Assembly (NCBI RefSeq): GCF_008327685.1
Contig: NZ_BDDE01000009.1
Span: 182,445 to 246,444 of the forward strand
Length of the DNA: 64,000 bases
Source: Actinomadura sp. K4S16
GTDB lineage: Bacteria; Actinomycetota; Actinomycetes; Streptosporangiales; Streptosporangiaceae
Direction of reading: 5' to 3'
The notes under the pieces were generated by a model. It was not told the origin of the DNA and did not search any database. It saw only the letters and a list, made by a program, of their open reading frames with translations. Below, in pieces: positions 33,972-45,462 of this stretch. The first letter of the stretch is position 1; the number at the start of each line of letters is the position of its first letter. The translations under genes were made by a program, and so were the position numbers.

Positions 33972-35538
33972 CGGAGCCGACCCCTCCGGCCGAAGCCCGG
34001 CCGAAGGACCCGGACGACCCGGCTGCCGCACCACCGGTCCTGGTGGCCGAGGACATCACCAAGAGCTACGGCGGCGTGCAAGCGCTGCGCGGCGTCACCT
34101 TCCGGGCCCGTACCGGGGCGGTGAACGTCCTGGTAGGGGAGAACGGCGCGGGCAAGTCGACGCTGATGAAGATCCTCAGCGGGGCGGAGCAGCCGACCGG
34201 CGGCCGGATCCTGCTCGACGGTGAGGCGGTGGAGTTCCCCACGCCCCGCGCCGCGCTCGAGCACGGGATCGGGATCATCCACCAGGAACTCAGCCTGTTC
34301 CCCAACCTCAGCATCACCGACAACATCTTCGCCGGGCGTGAACTCCACAACCGTGCGCACCTGACGGGCGTCGCCGAGCAGCGCCGCCAGGCCAAGGCCG
34401 CACTCAAGCGGCTGCGGCAGGACATCGACCCCGACACCCAGGTCGGGGACCTGCCGATCGGCACGCAGCAACTCGTCGAGATCGCGCGGGTGCTGTCCCA
34501 GGACGTGCGGATCCTCATCATGGACGAGCCGACCTCCGCGCTGAGCAACGCCGAGGTCGACGTGCTGTTCGAGGTGATGGACGACCTGCGGGCGCAGAAC
34601 GTCACCGTCATCTACATCTCCCACAAGCTGGAGGAGTTCCGCCGGATCGGCGACCACGTCACCGTGCTGCGCGAAGGGGCGTTGGTGGCCGAGGCGCCCA
34701 TGAGCCGGACCGACACGGGCTGGATCGTCCAGCAGATGGTCGGCCGCTCGCAGGACAGCCTTTTCACCCGCTCAGCAGGCCAGACCGGGGACGTGCTGCT
34801 CGACGTCGAGCACCTCACGGTGCCCGGCAAGCCCGCGCCGCCGGTCGACGACGTGGGCTTCCACGTCCGGGCCGGGGAGATCGTCGGGATCTACGGGCTC
34901 ATGGGGGCGGGGCGCACCGAGTTGATGGAAGCCCTGATCGGCCTGCGGCACCACACCGGGACGATCAGCGTGGCCGGGCGGCGGGCCGACGACAGGCGCG
35001 TCCCGGGCCGGCTGGCGCTGGGCCTGGCGCTCGTCCCCGAGGACCGCCAGCGCGACGGGCTCGTCCAGGCGCTGTCGGTCCGCGCGAACCTCCTGCTCTC
35101 CACATTGAGGACGCTCACCAGATACCGCCTGCTGTCGCCGGTGCGCGAACGCCGTGCGGCCGCCGGACAGGTCGCGGACCTGCAGATCAAGGTGCCGGGA
35201 GTCGACGCCCAGGTCACCCAGCTCAGCGGCGGCAACCAGCAGAAGGTGGTCCTCGGCCGCGCGCTGCGGACGGGCCCCAAGGTCCTGCTGCTGGACGAGC
35301 CGACCCGCGGCATCGACATCGGCGCCAAGACCGAGATCTTCCGCGTCATGAGCGACCTGGCGGACCAGGGGCTCGGCGTCCTGTTCGTCAGCTCGGAACT
35401 GGCGGAGGTGATGGGCATGTCCGACCGGATCCTCGTCATGGCACGCGGGCGCATCACCGCCGACCTGCCGCGCGCCGAGGCGACCGAGGAACGCCTCGTC
35501 AACGCGTCCGCATCAACGACCGTCATGAAGGTGAGCCC

Positions 35539-35542
<4 letters not shown>
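33968..35542 (+). CDS. sugar ABC importer ATPase (RbsA/MglA type, double domain)
   Basis: This 524-aa protein has two ABC modules. The first has Walker A GENGAGKST and Walker B ILIMDEPTSAL. Its signature region reads LPIGTQQLVEIARVL. The second has the RbsA-type altered Walker A (YGLMGAGRTELMEALIG), a full LSGGNQQKVVLGRAL signature and VLLLDEPTRGIDIGAK. This unequal pair is the hallmark of the ribose/galactose importer class. It overlaps both neighbours by 4 bp. The proposed cargo is the sugar handled by the adjacent isomerase-kinase operon, that is, D-apiose or a related pentose. Confidence 0.93.
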
Positions 35543-37660
<2,118 letters not shown>

Positions 37661-37680
37661 CCCGGCACTGAACGTCGGTG

Positions 37681-37715
37681 GAAGCCGGGTCCGGGAAGGT
37701 CCTGGACCCGGCTTC
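37681..37715. terminator. bidirectional hairpin terminator
   Basis: GAAGCCGGGTCC (37681-37692) and GGACCCGGCTTC (37704-37715) form a perfect 12-bp stem with an 11-nt loop. It lies between the convergent importer operon and the SnoaL-like gene and can serve both strands. Confidence 0.8.
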
Positions 37716-37728
37716 CGCTCGTCCCAGG

Positions 37729-38202
37729 CTAGAGCAGGAGGTGTTCGCCGGAGAAGTAGCGGATCTCCAGGGTGAAGTGGGCGATGCGCCAGCCTTCGGG
37801 GGTGCGGCGGAGCTTCCACTGGTGCCATCCGGCCCCATCGGCGTGTCGTCGCGGGTCGTTCGCGTCGAGCAGGTGCGCGGCGAAGAAGCAGGACCGCGCT
37901 TCGGCCGTATCCCCGTCCAATGTGATCGCGTGGTTGGTGCTGAGGTGGTGGGTGCCGGCGTATCGGCCGAGGTTGGCCGCGACGAACTCGGCCATGCCCT
38001 CGCGTCCGCGGTGGGTGATGCTCTGGGCGATGAGCGGTGAGACGGTGAGCACGCCGTCCTCGGTGAAGTCGGCCGCGTAGCCCTGCCAGTCCCGGTCGTC
38101 GAGCGCGCGGGCGAAGTCGATGAGCAGGTCGCCGATCGCCGCCCGGTCGACCAGCCATTGGAGCCTGCTCGCCGAACCGGTCGGCGGGTTCGCTGGTGGC
38201 AT
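37729..38202 (-). CDS. SnoaL-like / NTF2-like protein
   Basis: The protein is 157 aa with the NTF2 cone-fold pattern: LVDRAAIGDLLIDFARALDD RDW at the N-terminus, then YAADFTEDGVL, HHLSTNHAITLDGD and WRIAHFTLEIRYFSG. The SnoaL-like superfamily includes polyketide cyclases, dehydratases, isomerases and many proteins of unknown role. No catalytic set stands out. It may belong with the AarF kinase operon upstream on the same strand (57-bp gap) or serve the polyketide cluster further right; neither link is firm. Confidence 0.8.
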   Translation of the reverse strand: MPPANPPTGSASRLQWLVDRAAIGDLLIDFARALDDRDWQGYAADFTEDGVLTVSPLIAQSITHRGREGMAEFVAANLGRYAGTHHLSTNHAITLDGDTAEARSCFFAAHLLDANDPRRHADGAGWHQWKLRRTPEGWRIAHFTLEIRYFSGEHLLL

Positions 38203-38259
38203 GTCGCAGGATCTTCCTTCCGATCGGGCGGAGCCGGGGGCGCGGGGATCGCGGAGCGG

Positions 38260-39792
38260 TCAACCGCCGAGCGTCCGGCGGACGACCGTTTCGGCCGCGG
38301 CCGCGGCGGCCGTGGAACCGAGGGAGACATGGTGCTTCAGGCGCTGCCCCCGCCTCGGGCCGAGCGGGTCCGCCTGGTTGGTCCGGACGTTGATACCGAG
38401 CTGGCCGGTCGTCATGTCGGCGAGGACGGACTGCATCTGGGAGGACGAGTTGTTGAACGAGTAGATCGAATCCAAGAGCATGTGCATCCCGTTCTCCGGG
38501 CCGAGGCTGTCCGCCAGGAGCTCGCGGGCGATTTCCTCCATCACCTTGCCCAATGCTTTGTCGAACTTCAATTTGGGGTAGATGGAACGCACTGATCCTT
38601 CGATGTTCCCCATCGACTTGCCGATCAGAGAGACGAGCGGGCTGACCTGGATTCCGCGTTCGGTGGAGTAGCGGGCAAGCGACATCAGGGCGACTCCGAG
38701 GTTCAACTCCTCCAGGGAGGCGTTCGCCCAGTAGGGAATGGTGTTCGACACGTCGTTGGCGAAACGGGTGCTGTTGCTCCAAGGCGTGAGCGAGCCCAGT
38801 TTGATCCAGTCTCTCGCCAGGGCCGCCCCGTCGCCGCGTGCCATCCCGACCAGGCCCTTGAGCAGGGTCAGGCTCGCGTTTCTGTCGATCTTTCCGTACA
38901 TCCCCCAGTCGATCACGTGCGCCTTCCCGTCCTGGTCGATGAGGATGTTCCCCGGGTGGGGGTCGGCGTGGAAGGCGCGGTCGACGAAGTAGCCGCGGAA
39001 CATGAATCCCATCAACTGGTAAGCGATCTTCTTGCGCTGCTTGTCCGACAGCTGGTCGTCCTTCACCCGGTTGATCGGCGTGCCATCGACGAAGGTCTGG
39101 ACCAGCACGCGGGGCGTCGCCTCGATGACCTTGGGGACCTTGACCTGCTTGAAATGCCGCGCGGCCTTGCGCGCGTCCTTCATGTTGCGGGCCTCGCGCG
39201 TGAAGTCCACCTCGGCCTCCATGGCGGTGAACACCACTTCCATCATCGACTTGACGTCGATGACCTCGCACATGTGCGGGGCCGCCCGGTGCAGGAGACC
39301 GGCGATCCTTCGCAGCACGGCCATGTCGCCCAGCATGGCCGCGGAGGTTCCGGGGCGCTGCACTTTCAGCACGCAGGGTCGGCCGTCGGTCCAGACGGCG
39401 CGGTAGACCTGGGCGACGGAGGCGGCGCCCAGCGGCCGTTCGGTGTTGATCTCCTGGAAGTTGGAGCGCCAGTGTCCGCCCAGTTCGGCTTCGATGACGG
39501 GTTCGAAGACCCGGAAGGGGTCGATGCGTGCCTGGTCGTTGAGGTTGGCGAACTCGTCCATCAGGTACTGGGGCATGATGTCGGGCCTGGTCGCCAGTAT
39601 CTGCCCGAGCTTGATGTAGATCGGGCCCAGGTCCTCCAGCATCGCCCGCAGCGCCCTCGCCCGCTCCTGCCTGCGCAGGCCGTCGGCGGAGACCTGCGAC
39701 CGGGCCAGCCGCGCCTGGAGGCTGCGGGTCGCCTCGTGGGCGGCCGCTCGTGAAGCGATCTTGATGGTGCGGCTGGCCCTGCCTGCGGGCAC
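38260..39792 (-). CDS. AarF/ABC1/UbiB-family atypical kinase
   Basis: The protein is 510 aa from a GTG. It shows the ABC1 signature set: the KxGQ motif (YIKLGQILATRPDIMP), the Ala-rich loop (PLGAASVAQVYRAV), VLKVQRPG with the ATP-site Lys, the catalytic loop HADPHPGNILID and the metal-binding VIDWG. Family members are atypical kinases or ATPases linked to isoprenoid-quinone and lipid metabolism. The C-terminal 150 residues beyond the kinase core are unusual and end in an Ala-rich helix. It lies 54 bp after a small Lys-rich coiled-coil gene on the same strand and opposite a terpene-cyclase-like gene, which suggests a shared process. Confidence 0.9.
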   Translation of the reverse strand: MPAGRASRTIKIASRAAAHEATRSLQARLARSQVSADGLRRQERARALRAMLEDLGPIYIKLGQILATRPDIMPQYLMDEFANLNDQARIDPFRVFEPVIEAELGGHWRSNFQEINTERPLGAASVAQVYRAVWTDGRPCVLKVQRPGTSAAMLGDMAVLRRIAGLLHRAAPHMCEVIDVKSMMEVVFTAMEAEVDFTREARNMKDARKAARHFKQVKVPKVIEATPRVLVQTFVDGTPINRVKDDQLSDKQRKKIAYQLMGFMFRGYFVDRAFHADPHPGNILIDQDGKAHVIDWGMYGKIDRNASLTLLKGLVGMARGDGAALARDWIKLGSLTPWSNSTRFANDVSNTIPYWANASLEELNLGVALMSLARYSTERGIQVSPLVSLIGKSMGNIEGSVRSIYPKLKFDKALGKVMEEIARELLADSLGPENGMHMLLDSIYSFNNSSSQMQSVLADMTTGQLGINVRTNQADPLGPRRGQRLKHHVSLGSTAAAAAAETVVRRTLGG

Positions 39793-39846
39793 GCGTGCTC
39801 CCTACCCGCCGACGCGATCGGCCGACGGCACAGTGTTCGGCTCCGG

Positions 39847-40053
39847 CTACTTCTTCATGTCGGCGATCTGCTGGCTGAGCACGCTGATCTGACCGGCGAG
39901 CTCGCGGATATCCCGCTCGTTGCGCTTGGCGCGCTTCTTTCCGCTCTTCTTCTTTTTCTTCACGCCGAGACTCTTCCGCACGGCCTTGGCGTGGCGGTTG
40001 CCGGCCTTTTCGGAGCGTCTTATCATGTCGTCGAAGACGGATCTTCTTGCCAC
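39847..40053 (-). CDS. small Lys-rich coiled-coil protein, partner of the ABC1 kinase
   Basis: From GTG 40053 (AAAGGTGG upstream) the protein is 68 aa. Residues 32-45 are a Lys/Arg cluster (KKKKKSGKKRAKR), followed by an amphipathic helix ERDIRELAGQISVLSQQIAD ending MKK. The frame extends further upstream, but that part is compositionally different and lacks a better start. The tail strongly resembles the last 35 residues of the DUF11-type protein at 42004-43716 (Lys/Arg cluster, then RELALQVQTLSRQLIEM). No known family. It could be a membrane-surface or partner-binding peptide (inference). Confidence 0.65.
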   Translation of the reverse strand: MARRSVFDDMIRRSEKAGNRHAKAVRKSLGVKKKKKSGKKRAKRNERDIRELAGQISVLSQQIADMKK

Positions 40054-40317
40054 GACGCCACCTTTCCCACGTGGTCGGGCCCCGGCTCCGAATCCGCGGA
40101 GATCGCCGATTGACGCGTCTTTTTCCGGGGGAGCCTTGTCGGATGCGAGTATGCATCGGGTAGCCCGCCGACTGTCAACACCCCCGCGGGAGCTTCCCGC
40201 ATACTTCGAACAGGATCGCGTTTGGACAAGCTCACCTCGTCTCATATGGTGCGTTTTAGCTCTTATTTACGGACAATGCGACGGGTCACACACTGTTGTC
40301 CGACCAGAAAGGCGCTC

Positions 40318-40873
40318 ATGGGCGGTTTGGATAGGGCGTTCCGGGCCGGCGCCGCCGCGAGGTCCGTGTACAACTGGTGGACGCTCGGCAGGGGCGGCCA
40401 CGAGGTGGTCGCCGCCGCGCCCGTGGCCTGTCCGGTGAACGCGGCGGACAGAGCGGCGGCCGAGTGTGCTCGGGACCGTTCGCCGATCGGAGCCGAGCGC
40501 CGGGCCGAGGCCGCCGACCTTCTGACGGCCGCTGCCGACCGCGGGCTCGCGGCGTCGCGGCGTCTGCTCGATCGAGGCTGCCGGCCGTGGCCGCGCACGA
40601 TCGGAGCCGACCAGCTCGTGCCGTACCTGGTCGACGAGATCAACCGGATGCTGCGCCGATGCGAGCCTCCCGCTTCGCGGGGAAGCGTGCCGCGGCCGCT
40701 GGAGCGCCATGCCGTGCTGCCGGTCCCTCTAGGGAGACGGCCATCCGCCGCGGTCCGGGGGACCGTGTCTTCGTCGGTCCCGCCGGGAGGGGCGCCGCTC
40801 CCGGCGGGCCATATCCGGGAAGGCTCCGCCGACCCGGCTCCTGAGGTGGCCGCCGGCGGCCCTCGACCGCTGG
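40318..40873 (+). CDS. unassigned protein, possible N-terminal part of a frameshifted cyclase-like gene
   Basis: An ATG at 40318 with AGAAAGG upstream opens a frame starting MGGLDRAFRAGAAARSVYNW. It has good third-position GC and an Ala-rich helical part to about 40700, ending near LVPYLVDEINRMLRRCEP. The frame stays open to 41535, but after about 40850 its composition becomes Arg-rich noise while the +1 frame turns into the terpene-cyclase-like sequence. Either one gene has suffered a frameshift around 40835-40873, or two genes overlap. The end given here is approximate. No family recognised for this part. Confidence 0.4.
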
Positions 40874-41875
40874 ATGACCGGCGCGTCGCCCGCCACGACC
40901 GCGGCGTGGCTCGCCCACCGGCCGGCCGGAGGACGCGACGGGCGGTGCGTGGGCGCGCTCGACCGCTTGGCACGCCGGCACGGCGGCCCCGTGCCCGGCC
41001 TTGGGCCGGCGGTCGCCGGCGAGCAGGCGGAACTGGCGGGCACGCTGGTCCGTGCCGGGCTGGGCACCGCCGTGCCGCCACGCCTGCGGGAGCGGTTGCG
41101 ACGACAGGTCGGTGGGATGACCGCAGACTGCGGGACCGTGAGCACCGCGCTGTACGCCCTCGCCGAGCTCGGCGAGCTGGGCGAGCGGTGTCCCGCGGAG
41201 GTGCTGCGGCCCTTCGAGACCGCGACGCACTTCCAGCGCCGGCCCGGGGACCCGGTCTGGTCGCCTGTCGCCAACGCCCACGTGCTCGAGGCGTTCGGCG
41301 CGCACGCCGCGGCCCGGCCCGCCCACATCAGGCGCCACGCGCCCGCCATCTCCGCGCTCACACGCCTGCTGTGCGGCCGCCAGCAGCTGAGCGGCCGCTG
41401 GGAGGATCCGGGCCACGCCTCCCCCTACTGCGCCACGTCCCACGCCGCAGCGGCCTTGAGCCGCTTCGGTCGCCGCAGCGCCTCCTCCGCGGTCGCCCCT
41501 GCGGTCTGGTGGGTTCGCGGCACCCAGCGGCCTGACGGGTCCTGGGGAGTCTGGAGGGGCACCGCCGAGGAGACCGCACACGCCCTGCAGACGCTGCTGG
41601 CAGCGCCGCACCGCGTCCCCCAGGACCTCCTGGCGAGGGGCGCCGCCGCTCTGGAGCGCCTGGTCGCGACCGGGACGGGCCACCCGCCGTTGTGGCACGG
41701 AACAGACCTCTACGCCCCCGCCGCCGTCATCGACGCGGCGATCCTGGCGGTGACCCGCCGACTGCGCGGCCATGTCCCGCTTACCAGCCGTGCCTATTCC
41801 CTTTCCCTCTCGCTCACGCCGGCTCGCGTAGAGGAACGCGACTCGCAAGGTGCAAAGGGGCTGGTCGGACAGTAA
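40874..41875 (+). CDS. degenerate class II terpene cyclase-like protein
   Basis: A 333-aa frame starts MTGASPATTAAWLAHRP, with likely same-frame sequence upstream (TRLLRWPPAALDRW) but no start codon there. Alpha/alpha-barrel repeats of the prenyltransferase/squalene-cyclase type are visible, including a QW-like motif (QRPDGSWGVWRGTAEETAHALQT) and the NAHVLEAFGAH segment of bacterial diterpene cyclases. Where class II cyclases carry the DxDD acid motif, this protein reads TADCGTVSTALYAL, so the catalytic aspartates seem lost. It may be a pseudogene or a non-catalytic isoprenoid-binding protein. Confidence 0.55.
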   Translation: MTGASPATTAAWLAHRPAGGRDGRCVGALDRLARRHGGPVPGLGPAVAGEQAELAGTLVRAGLGTAVPPRLRERLRRQVGGMTADCGTVSTALYALAELGELGERCPAEVLRPFETATHFQRRPGDPVWSPVANAHVLEAFGAHAAARPAHIRRHAPAISALTRLLCGRQQLSGRWEDPGHASPYCATSHAAAALSRFGRRSASSAVAPAVWWVRGTQRPDGSWGVWRGTAEETAHALQTLLAAPHRVPQDLLARGAAALERLVATGTGHPPLWHGTDLYAPAAVIDAAILAVTRRLRGHVPLTSRAYSLSLSLTPARVEERDSQGAKGLVGQ

Positions 41876-42003
41876 AGACCGGCGTCCGCTCGCGGACGGC
41901 TCGATCTTTTGCCCGCCCCCAGACCCCGGTTGCACACCGCCAAGGATTGATTACTGTGGGTGAGCGCGCTTCTCGTTGCCCCCCGCTCGCGTGGAAGGAT
42001 CAC

Positions 42004-43716
42004 ATGTCCCCTCGCATCGCCGACACCGCCGCGGTCGCCGCCCGGATCGCGACCGGCGCCGATCCCGCCGATCAGCCGCCGGCCCCCCAGTTCCCCACGC
42101 CGCTGGACGTGCCCCCACGGGTCACCCTGGTCAACGGCAGTTTCGAGGAGCCGAAGATCGCCGGTGGAAACCGGATGCTGCATGATGCCTCCGAGCCCGG
42201 CGCGGACTCCGTGCCCGGCTGGCTGACGACGGCCTCCGACCGCGTGATCGAGATCTGGCACAGCCGCAAGGGGGTGCCCGCGGCGCACGGAGAGCAGTTC
42301 GCCGAGCTCAACGCCAACGAGCCCGCCGCGCTGTACCAGGATCTCGAGACCACGCCAGGGACCACGCTGTACTGGAGCCTGCGGCACCGCGGCCGCGAGG
42401 GCGACGACACGATGTCGGTGAAGATCGGTCGACCTGGCAGGAAGCCGAACAAGACCTGGACATTCACCGACGGCACCGCCGAATGGGTGCCGCACGCCGA
42501 CTCCTACAAGGTCCCGGCGGGACAGACGGTGACCCGGTTCGCCTTCGAGGCCGGCGGGACCGCCACCGGCGACCCCACCGTGGGGAACTTCCTGGACGAC
42601 GTCGTGTTCGGCACCGCGCCCAGCGTGGTGGTGACCACCGCCGCCGAACCGGAGTCCGGAGCCGCCGTCGGCGGCACCATCACCTACACCGTCAACCTGA
42701 AGAACCACGGTGGCATCCCCGCCGAGAACCTCATTCTGTGCGGCACCGTCCCCGCCGGAACCAGCTACGTGCCCGGGTCCCTGAGACTCGAAGAGGGGCC
42801 CGGCCAGAACAGCGGCAACGGCTGGTACGACTCGACCACCGGGCGGCTCACCCTGCCGCTGGGGCAGGGCGCCACCGCCGCCCAGGGCGGCACACTGCCC
42901 TCCACCGTCGAGTCGCCCGACGGCATCACCGCCCAGTTCACGGTCCAGGTGGAGCGCGACGGTGCCGGTCGGACGCTCTCCCATCAGGCCACCGCCACCT
43001 ACGCGGGCGCCCGCGGCGACGCCGTTGAGCAACTGACCTCCACCTCCAACACGATCTACGTGACCGTCGATCCCGTGACCGATGCGGAGGCGGCCGAACT
43101 CACCGTGACGATCGTCGCCGACCCGCCGTACGCCGCCGTGGGCGAGGACATCACCTTCCATCTGGCGGTGAGCAACCCTGGGCCCGCCCAGGCCACCAGC
43201 GTCGTCGTCTCCGTCCGCCTTCCGGCGGACCTCGAGCTCGTGTCAGCCGAAGGAGCGCGGTCCTTCGACCCGGCCACCGGCCGGTTGGCGATCGAGGCCC
43301 TGCCCGCGGGCAGCACCGCTGAGCTTCAGTTGCGCACCACGGCCACGGCTCCGGGCGCGCTGTCCTGTACCGCCACCGTCACCGCCGACCTGCCCGGCGA
43401 GCCCGCCCGCACCGGCCATGGCACCGCGACCGCGAGCGTCGCGGTGTGCCCCCATGCACGAAACGCCTGCGCCGCGGCTGACAGGCAGAGCGGTGGCCCC
43501 GTCCCCTGCGTTTGCAGACTCGGCTGCGCATGCGGCCGACACGAACAGCCCGGGCAGACTCATTCGGTGCTTTTCCCTGCCACCACGCCCCACAGGTGGC
43601 ACGGCAAAAAGGGCAGCAAGAAACGGGACAGGCATCACCGGCGGTTCCTGCGTGAACTGGCCTTGCAGGTGCAGACGCTCAGCCGGCAGCTGATCGAAAT
43701 GCGCGAAGAACGATGA
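42004..43716 (+). CDS. DUF11-type repeat protein with Lys-rich C-terminal tail
   Basis: The protein is 570 aa from ATG 42004 (GGAAGGA upstream). After about 40 residues comes a jelly-roll-like domain (VNGSFEEPKIAGG ... VPGWLTTASDRVIEIWHS ... GTTLYWSLRHRGR, about 40-205). Two DUF11-like beta-sandwich repeats follow (GGTITYTVNLKNHGGIPAEN and GEDITFHLAVSNPGPAQATS). Then a Cys-rich stretch (about 488-525) and a basic tail ending in an amphipathic helix (RELALQVQTLSRQL). DUF11 proteins are normally secreted, but I see no signal peptide or membrane anchor. The tail matches the small protein encoded at 39847. Function unknown. Confidence 0.72.
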   Translation: MSPRIADTAAVAARIATGADPADQPPAPQFPTPLDVPPRVTLVNGSFEEPKIAGGNRMLHDASEPGADSVPGWLTTASDRVIEIWHSRKGVPAAHGEQFAELNANEPAALYQDLETTPGTTLYWSLRHRGREGDDTMSVKIGRPGRKPNKTWTFTDGTAEWVPHADSYKVPAGQTVTRFAFEAGGTATGDPTVGNFLDDVVFGTAPSVVVTTAAEPESGAAVGGTITYTVNLKNHGGIPAENLILCGTVPAGTSYVPGSLRLEEGPGQNSGNGWYDSTTGRLTLPLGQGATAAQGGTLPSTVESPDGITAQFTVQVERDGAGRTLSHQATATYAGARGDAVEQLTSTSNTIYVTVDPVTDAEAAELTVTIVADPPYAAVGEDITFHLAVSNPGPAQATSVVVSVRLPADLELVSAEGARSFDPATGRLAIEALPAGSTAELQLRTTATAPGALSCTATVTADLPGEPARTGHGTATASVAVCPHARNACAAADRQSGGPVPCVCRLGCACGRHEQPGQTHSVLFPATTPHRWHGKKGSKKRDRHHRRFLRELALQVQTLSRQLIEMREER

Positions 43717-44184
43717 CGCGGTGACGCGGCCGTTCACAGGGCGCCTCAGGGCCGGGGATCGTTCCGGGATGCCCTGACATTCGTCCGGCAACACCACCGA
43801 ACCGGCGATGCTCCTGCGCTGAGTTCTGGTATCACGTGGCCGGACAGATGGTTGCCGACTGAACAGACTCCGGCATGTCCGCGAATTCGTCCATGATTCG
43901 GAGCGGCATCGCGCCTGACGTGGGGCATTTTTCTTTTATCCTTGCATTTTCCAGTCCTGGCGCCCTTTGTCGACCGGGCGCCATGACTTGTGCGGCCATA
44001 TTCGCTTCAAACCATCACAAGATACGATGTCCTGAAAAATCCAATAACATTTTGTGTCGCCAAAGCAACTATTCGCGATGCTAGCGTGCTCATCGTTGCA
44101 AGCGCGACAACGGCAACAGGATTGCCGACTCATCCAGATAGTGGGGGAGATCGTGCGTCGTCATCTACATTTCGGAAGGCTCCC
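43717..44184. other. AT-richer intergenic region before the polyketide cluster
   Basis: These 468 bp, especially 43925-44110, are markedly lower in GC than the surroundings and should contain the promoter of the KS-alpha operon. I found no convincing -35/-10 pair, no clear SARP-type direct repeats and no open frame with coding character. Confidence 0.55.
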
Positions 44185-45462
44185 ATGACCGGGGAGCGGC
44201 CCCGCCGCGTGGTCGTTACGGGACTGGGGGCGGTGACGCCGGCGGGGATCGGCATCAAACCGTTCTGGGACCTGGTCATCCATGGCGACTCGGCCATTCG
44301 AAAGATCACCTTCTTCGACCCGACAGAGTTTCGTTCCAAAGTCGCCGGAGAATGCGACTTCGATCCGCAGGAGCACGGCATCGGCCCGGACGAGGCCCGA
44401 CGGCTGGACCGCGCGGGCCAGTTCGCTCACGTCGCGGCGCGGCAGGCGATCGCCCACAGCGGACTCGACCCGGACCGGATCCCCCGGGACCGGATCGGGG
44501 TCTCGATGGGCAGCGCGCTGGGCCGGGTCAGCTCCTTCGACCACTGGACCGCGTGCAACACCACCAACCGGTTCGCCATGGCCCTCGGGGGCCCCGGCGG
44601 CAGGGGACGGCCGCTGTCCGAGGCGGAGCCGAGCGTGATCGCACAGGTGGTCGCCCAGCAGGTGGGGGCGCGCGGACCGGTGCGCGTGGTGAGCAACGGC
44701 TGCACCTCCGGGCTGGACGCGGTCTCCCACGGGGTCCAGCTGATCGAGGACGGGCAGGCCGACGTCGTGATCGCCGGAGGCGCCGAGGCGCCCCTGACGC
44801 CGGTCGCGGTCTCCTCGATGGACGCCATCCGGGCCACCTCCGCCCACGACGGCGACCCGGCGGAGGCGTGCCGCCCGTTCGACCGCAACCGCGACGGCAT
44901 GGTGGTGGCCGAGGCCGCGGGCGTCCTGGTCCTGGAGGAGGCCGGCAGCGCCCGGGACCGGGGTGCGAAGGCCCTGGCCGAGATGCTCGGCTGCGGCCAC
45001 CGCGCCAACGCCCACCACATGACGGGGCTTGAGGCGCGGGGGTCCGACCTGGCCGAAGCGATCCGGGCAGCGCTGCGCATCGCCAGGGTGCGGGCGGGCG
45101 AGGTCGACTACGTCAACGCCCACGGCACCGCGACCGGGCACAACGACGAGCACGAGACGGCGGCGCTGAAGCAGGCGCTGGGACCGCGGGCCTTCACCGT
45201 CCCGATCAGCTCGATCAAGTCGACGGTCGGCCACTCGCTCGGCGCGGCGGGCGCGATCGAGCTGATCGCCTGCACCATGGCGATCCGCGACCACCTCATC
45301 CCGCCCACGGCCAACCTGTACGACCCCGACCCGAAATGCGACCTGGACTACGTGCCCCTGATCGGGCGCGAGCACCGCACCGACATCGCGCTGTGCACCG
45401 GGAGCGGGTTCGGAGGACTCCAGACGGCCATCCTGATGGGCGCCCCCGGAGGTCGACGATGA
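44185..45462 (+). CDS. type II polyketide ketosynthase alpha (KS-alpha)
   Basis: The protein is 425 aa with GGAAGG before the ATG. All ketosynthase residues are intact: Cys173 in VSNGCTSGLDAVSHG, His313 in NAHGTATGHND and His350 in KSTVGHSLGAAG. Segments such as FDPTEFRSKVAGECDFDP and RDGMVVAEAAGVLVLEE place it with actinomycete type II PKS KS-alpha rather than FabF. It should condense malonyl-ACP units as a heterodimer with the chain length factor encoded next, with which it overlaps by 4 bp. No ketoreductase, aromatase or acyltransferase gene lies in the window. Confidence 0.92.
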   Translation: MTGERPRRVVVTGLGAVTPAGIGIKPFWDLVIHGDSAIRKITFFDPTEFRSKVAGECDFDPQEHGIGPDEARRLDRAGQFAHVAARQAIAHSGLDPDRIPRDRIGVSMGSALGRVSSFDHWTACNTTNRFAMALGGPGGRGRPLSEAEPSVIAQVVAQQVGARGPVRVVSNGCTSGLDAVSHGVQLIEDGQADVVIAGGAEAPLTPVAVSSMDAIRATSAHDGDPAEACRPFDRNRDGMVVAEAAGVLVLEEAGSARDRGAKALAEMLGCGHRANAHHMTGLEARGSDLAEAIRAALRIARVRAGEVDYVNAHGTATGHNDEHETAALKQALGPRAFTVPISSIKSTVGHSLGAAGAIELIACTMAIRDHLIPPTANLYDPDPKCDLDYVPLIGREHRTDIALCTGSGFGGLQTAILMGAPGGRR

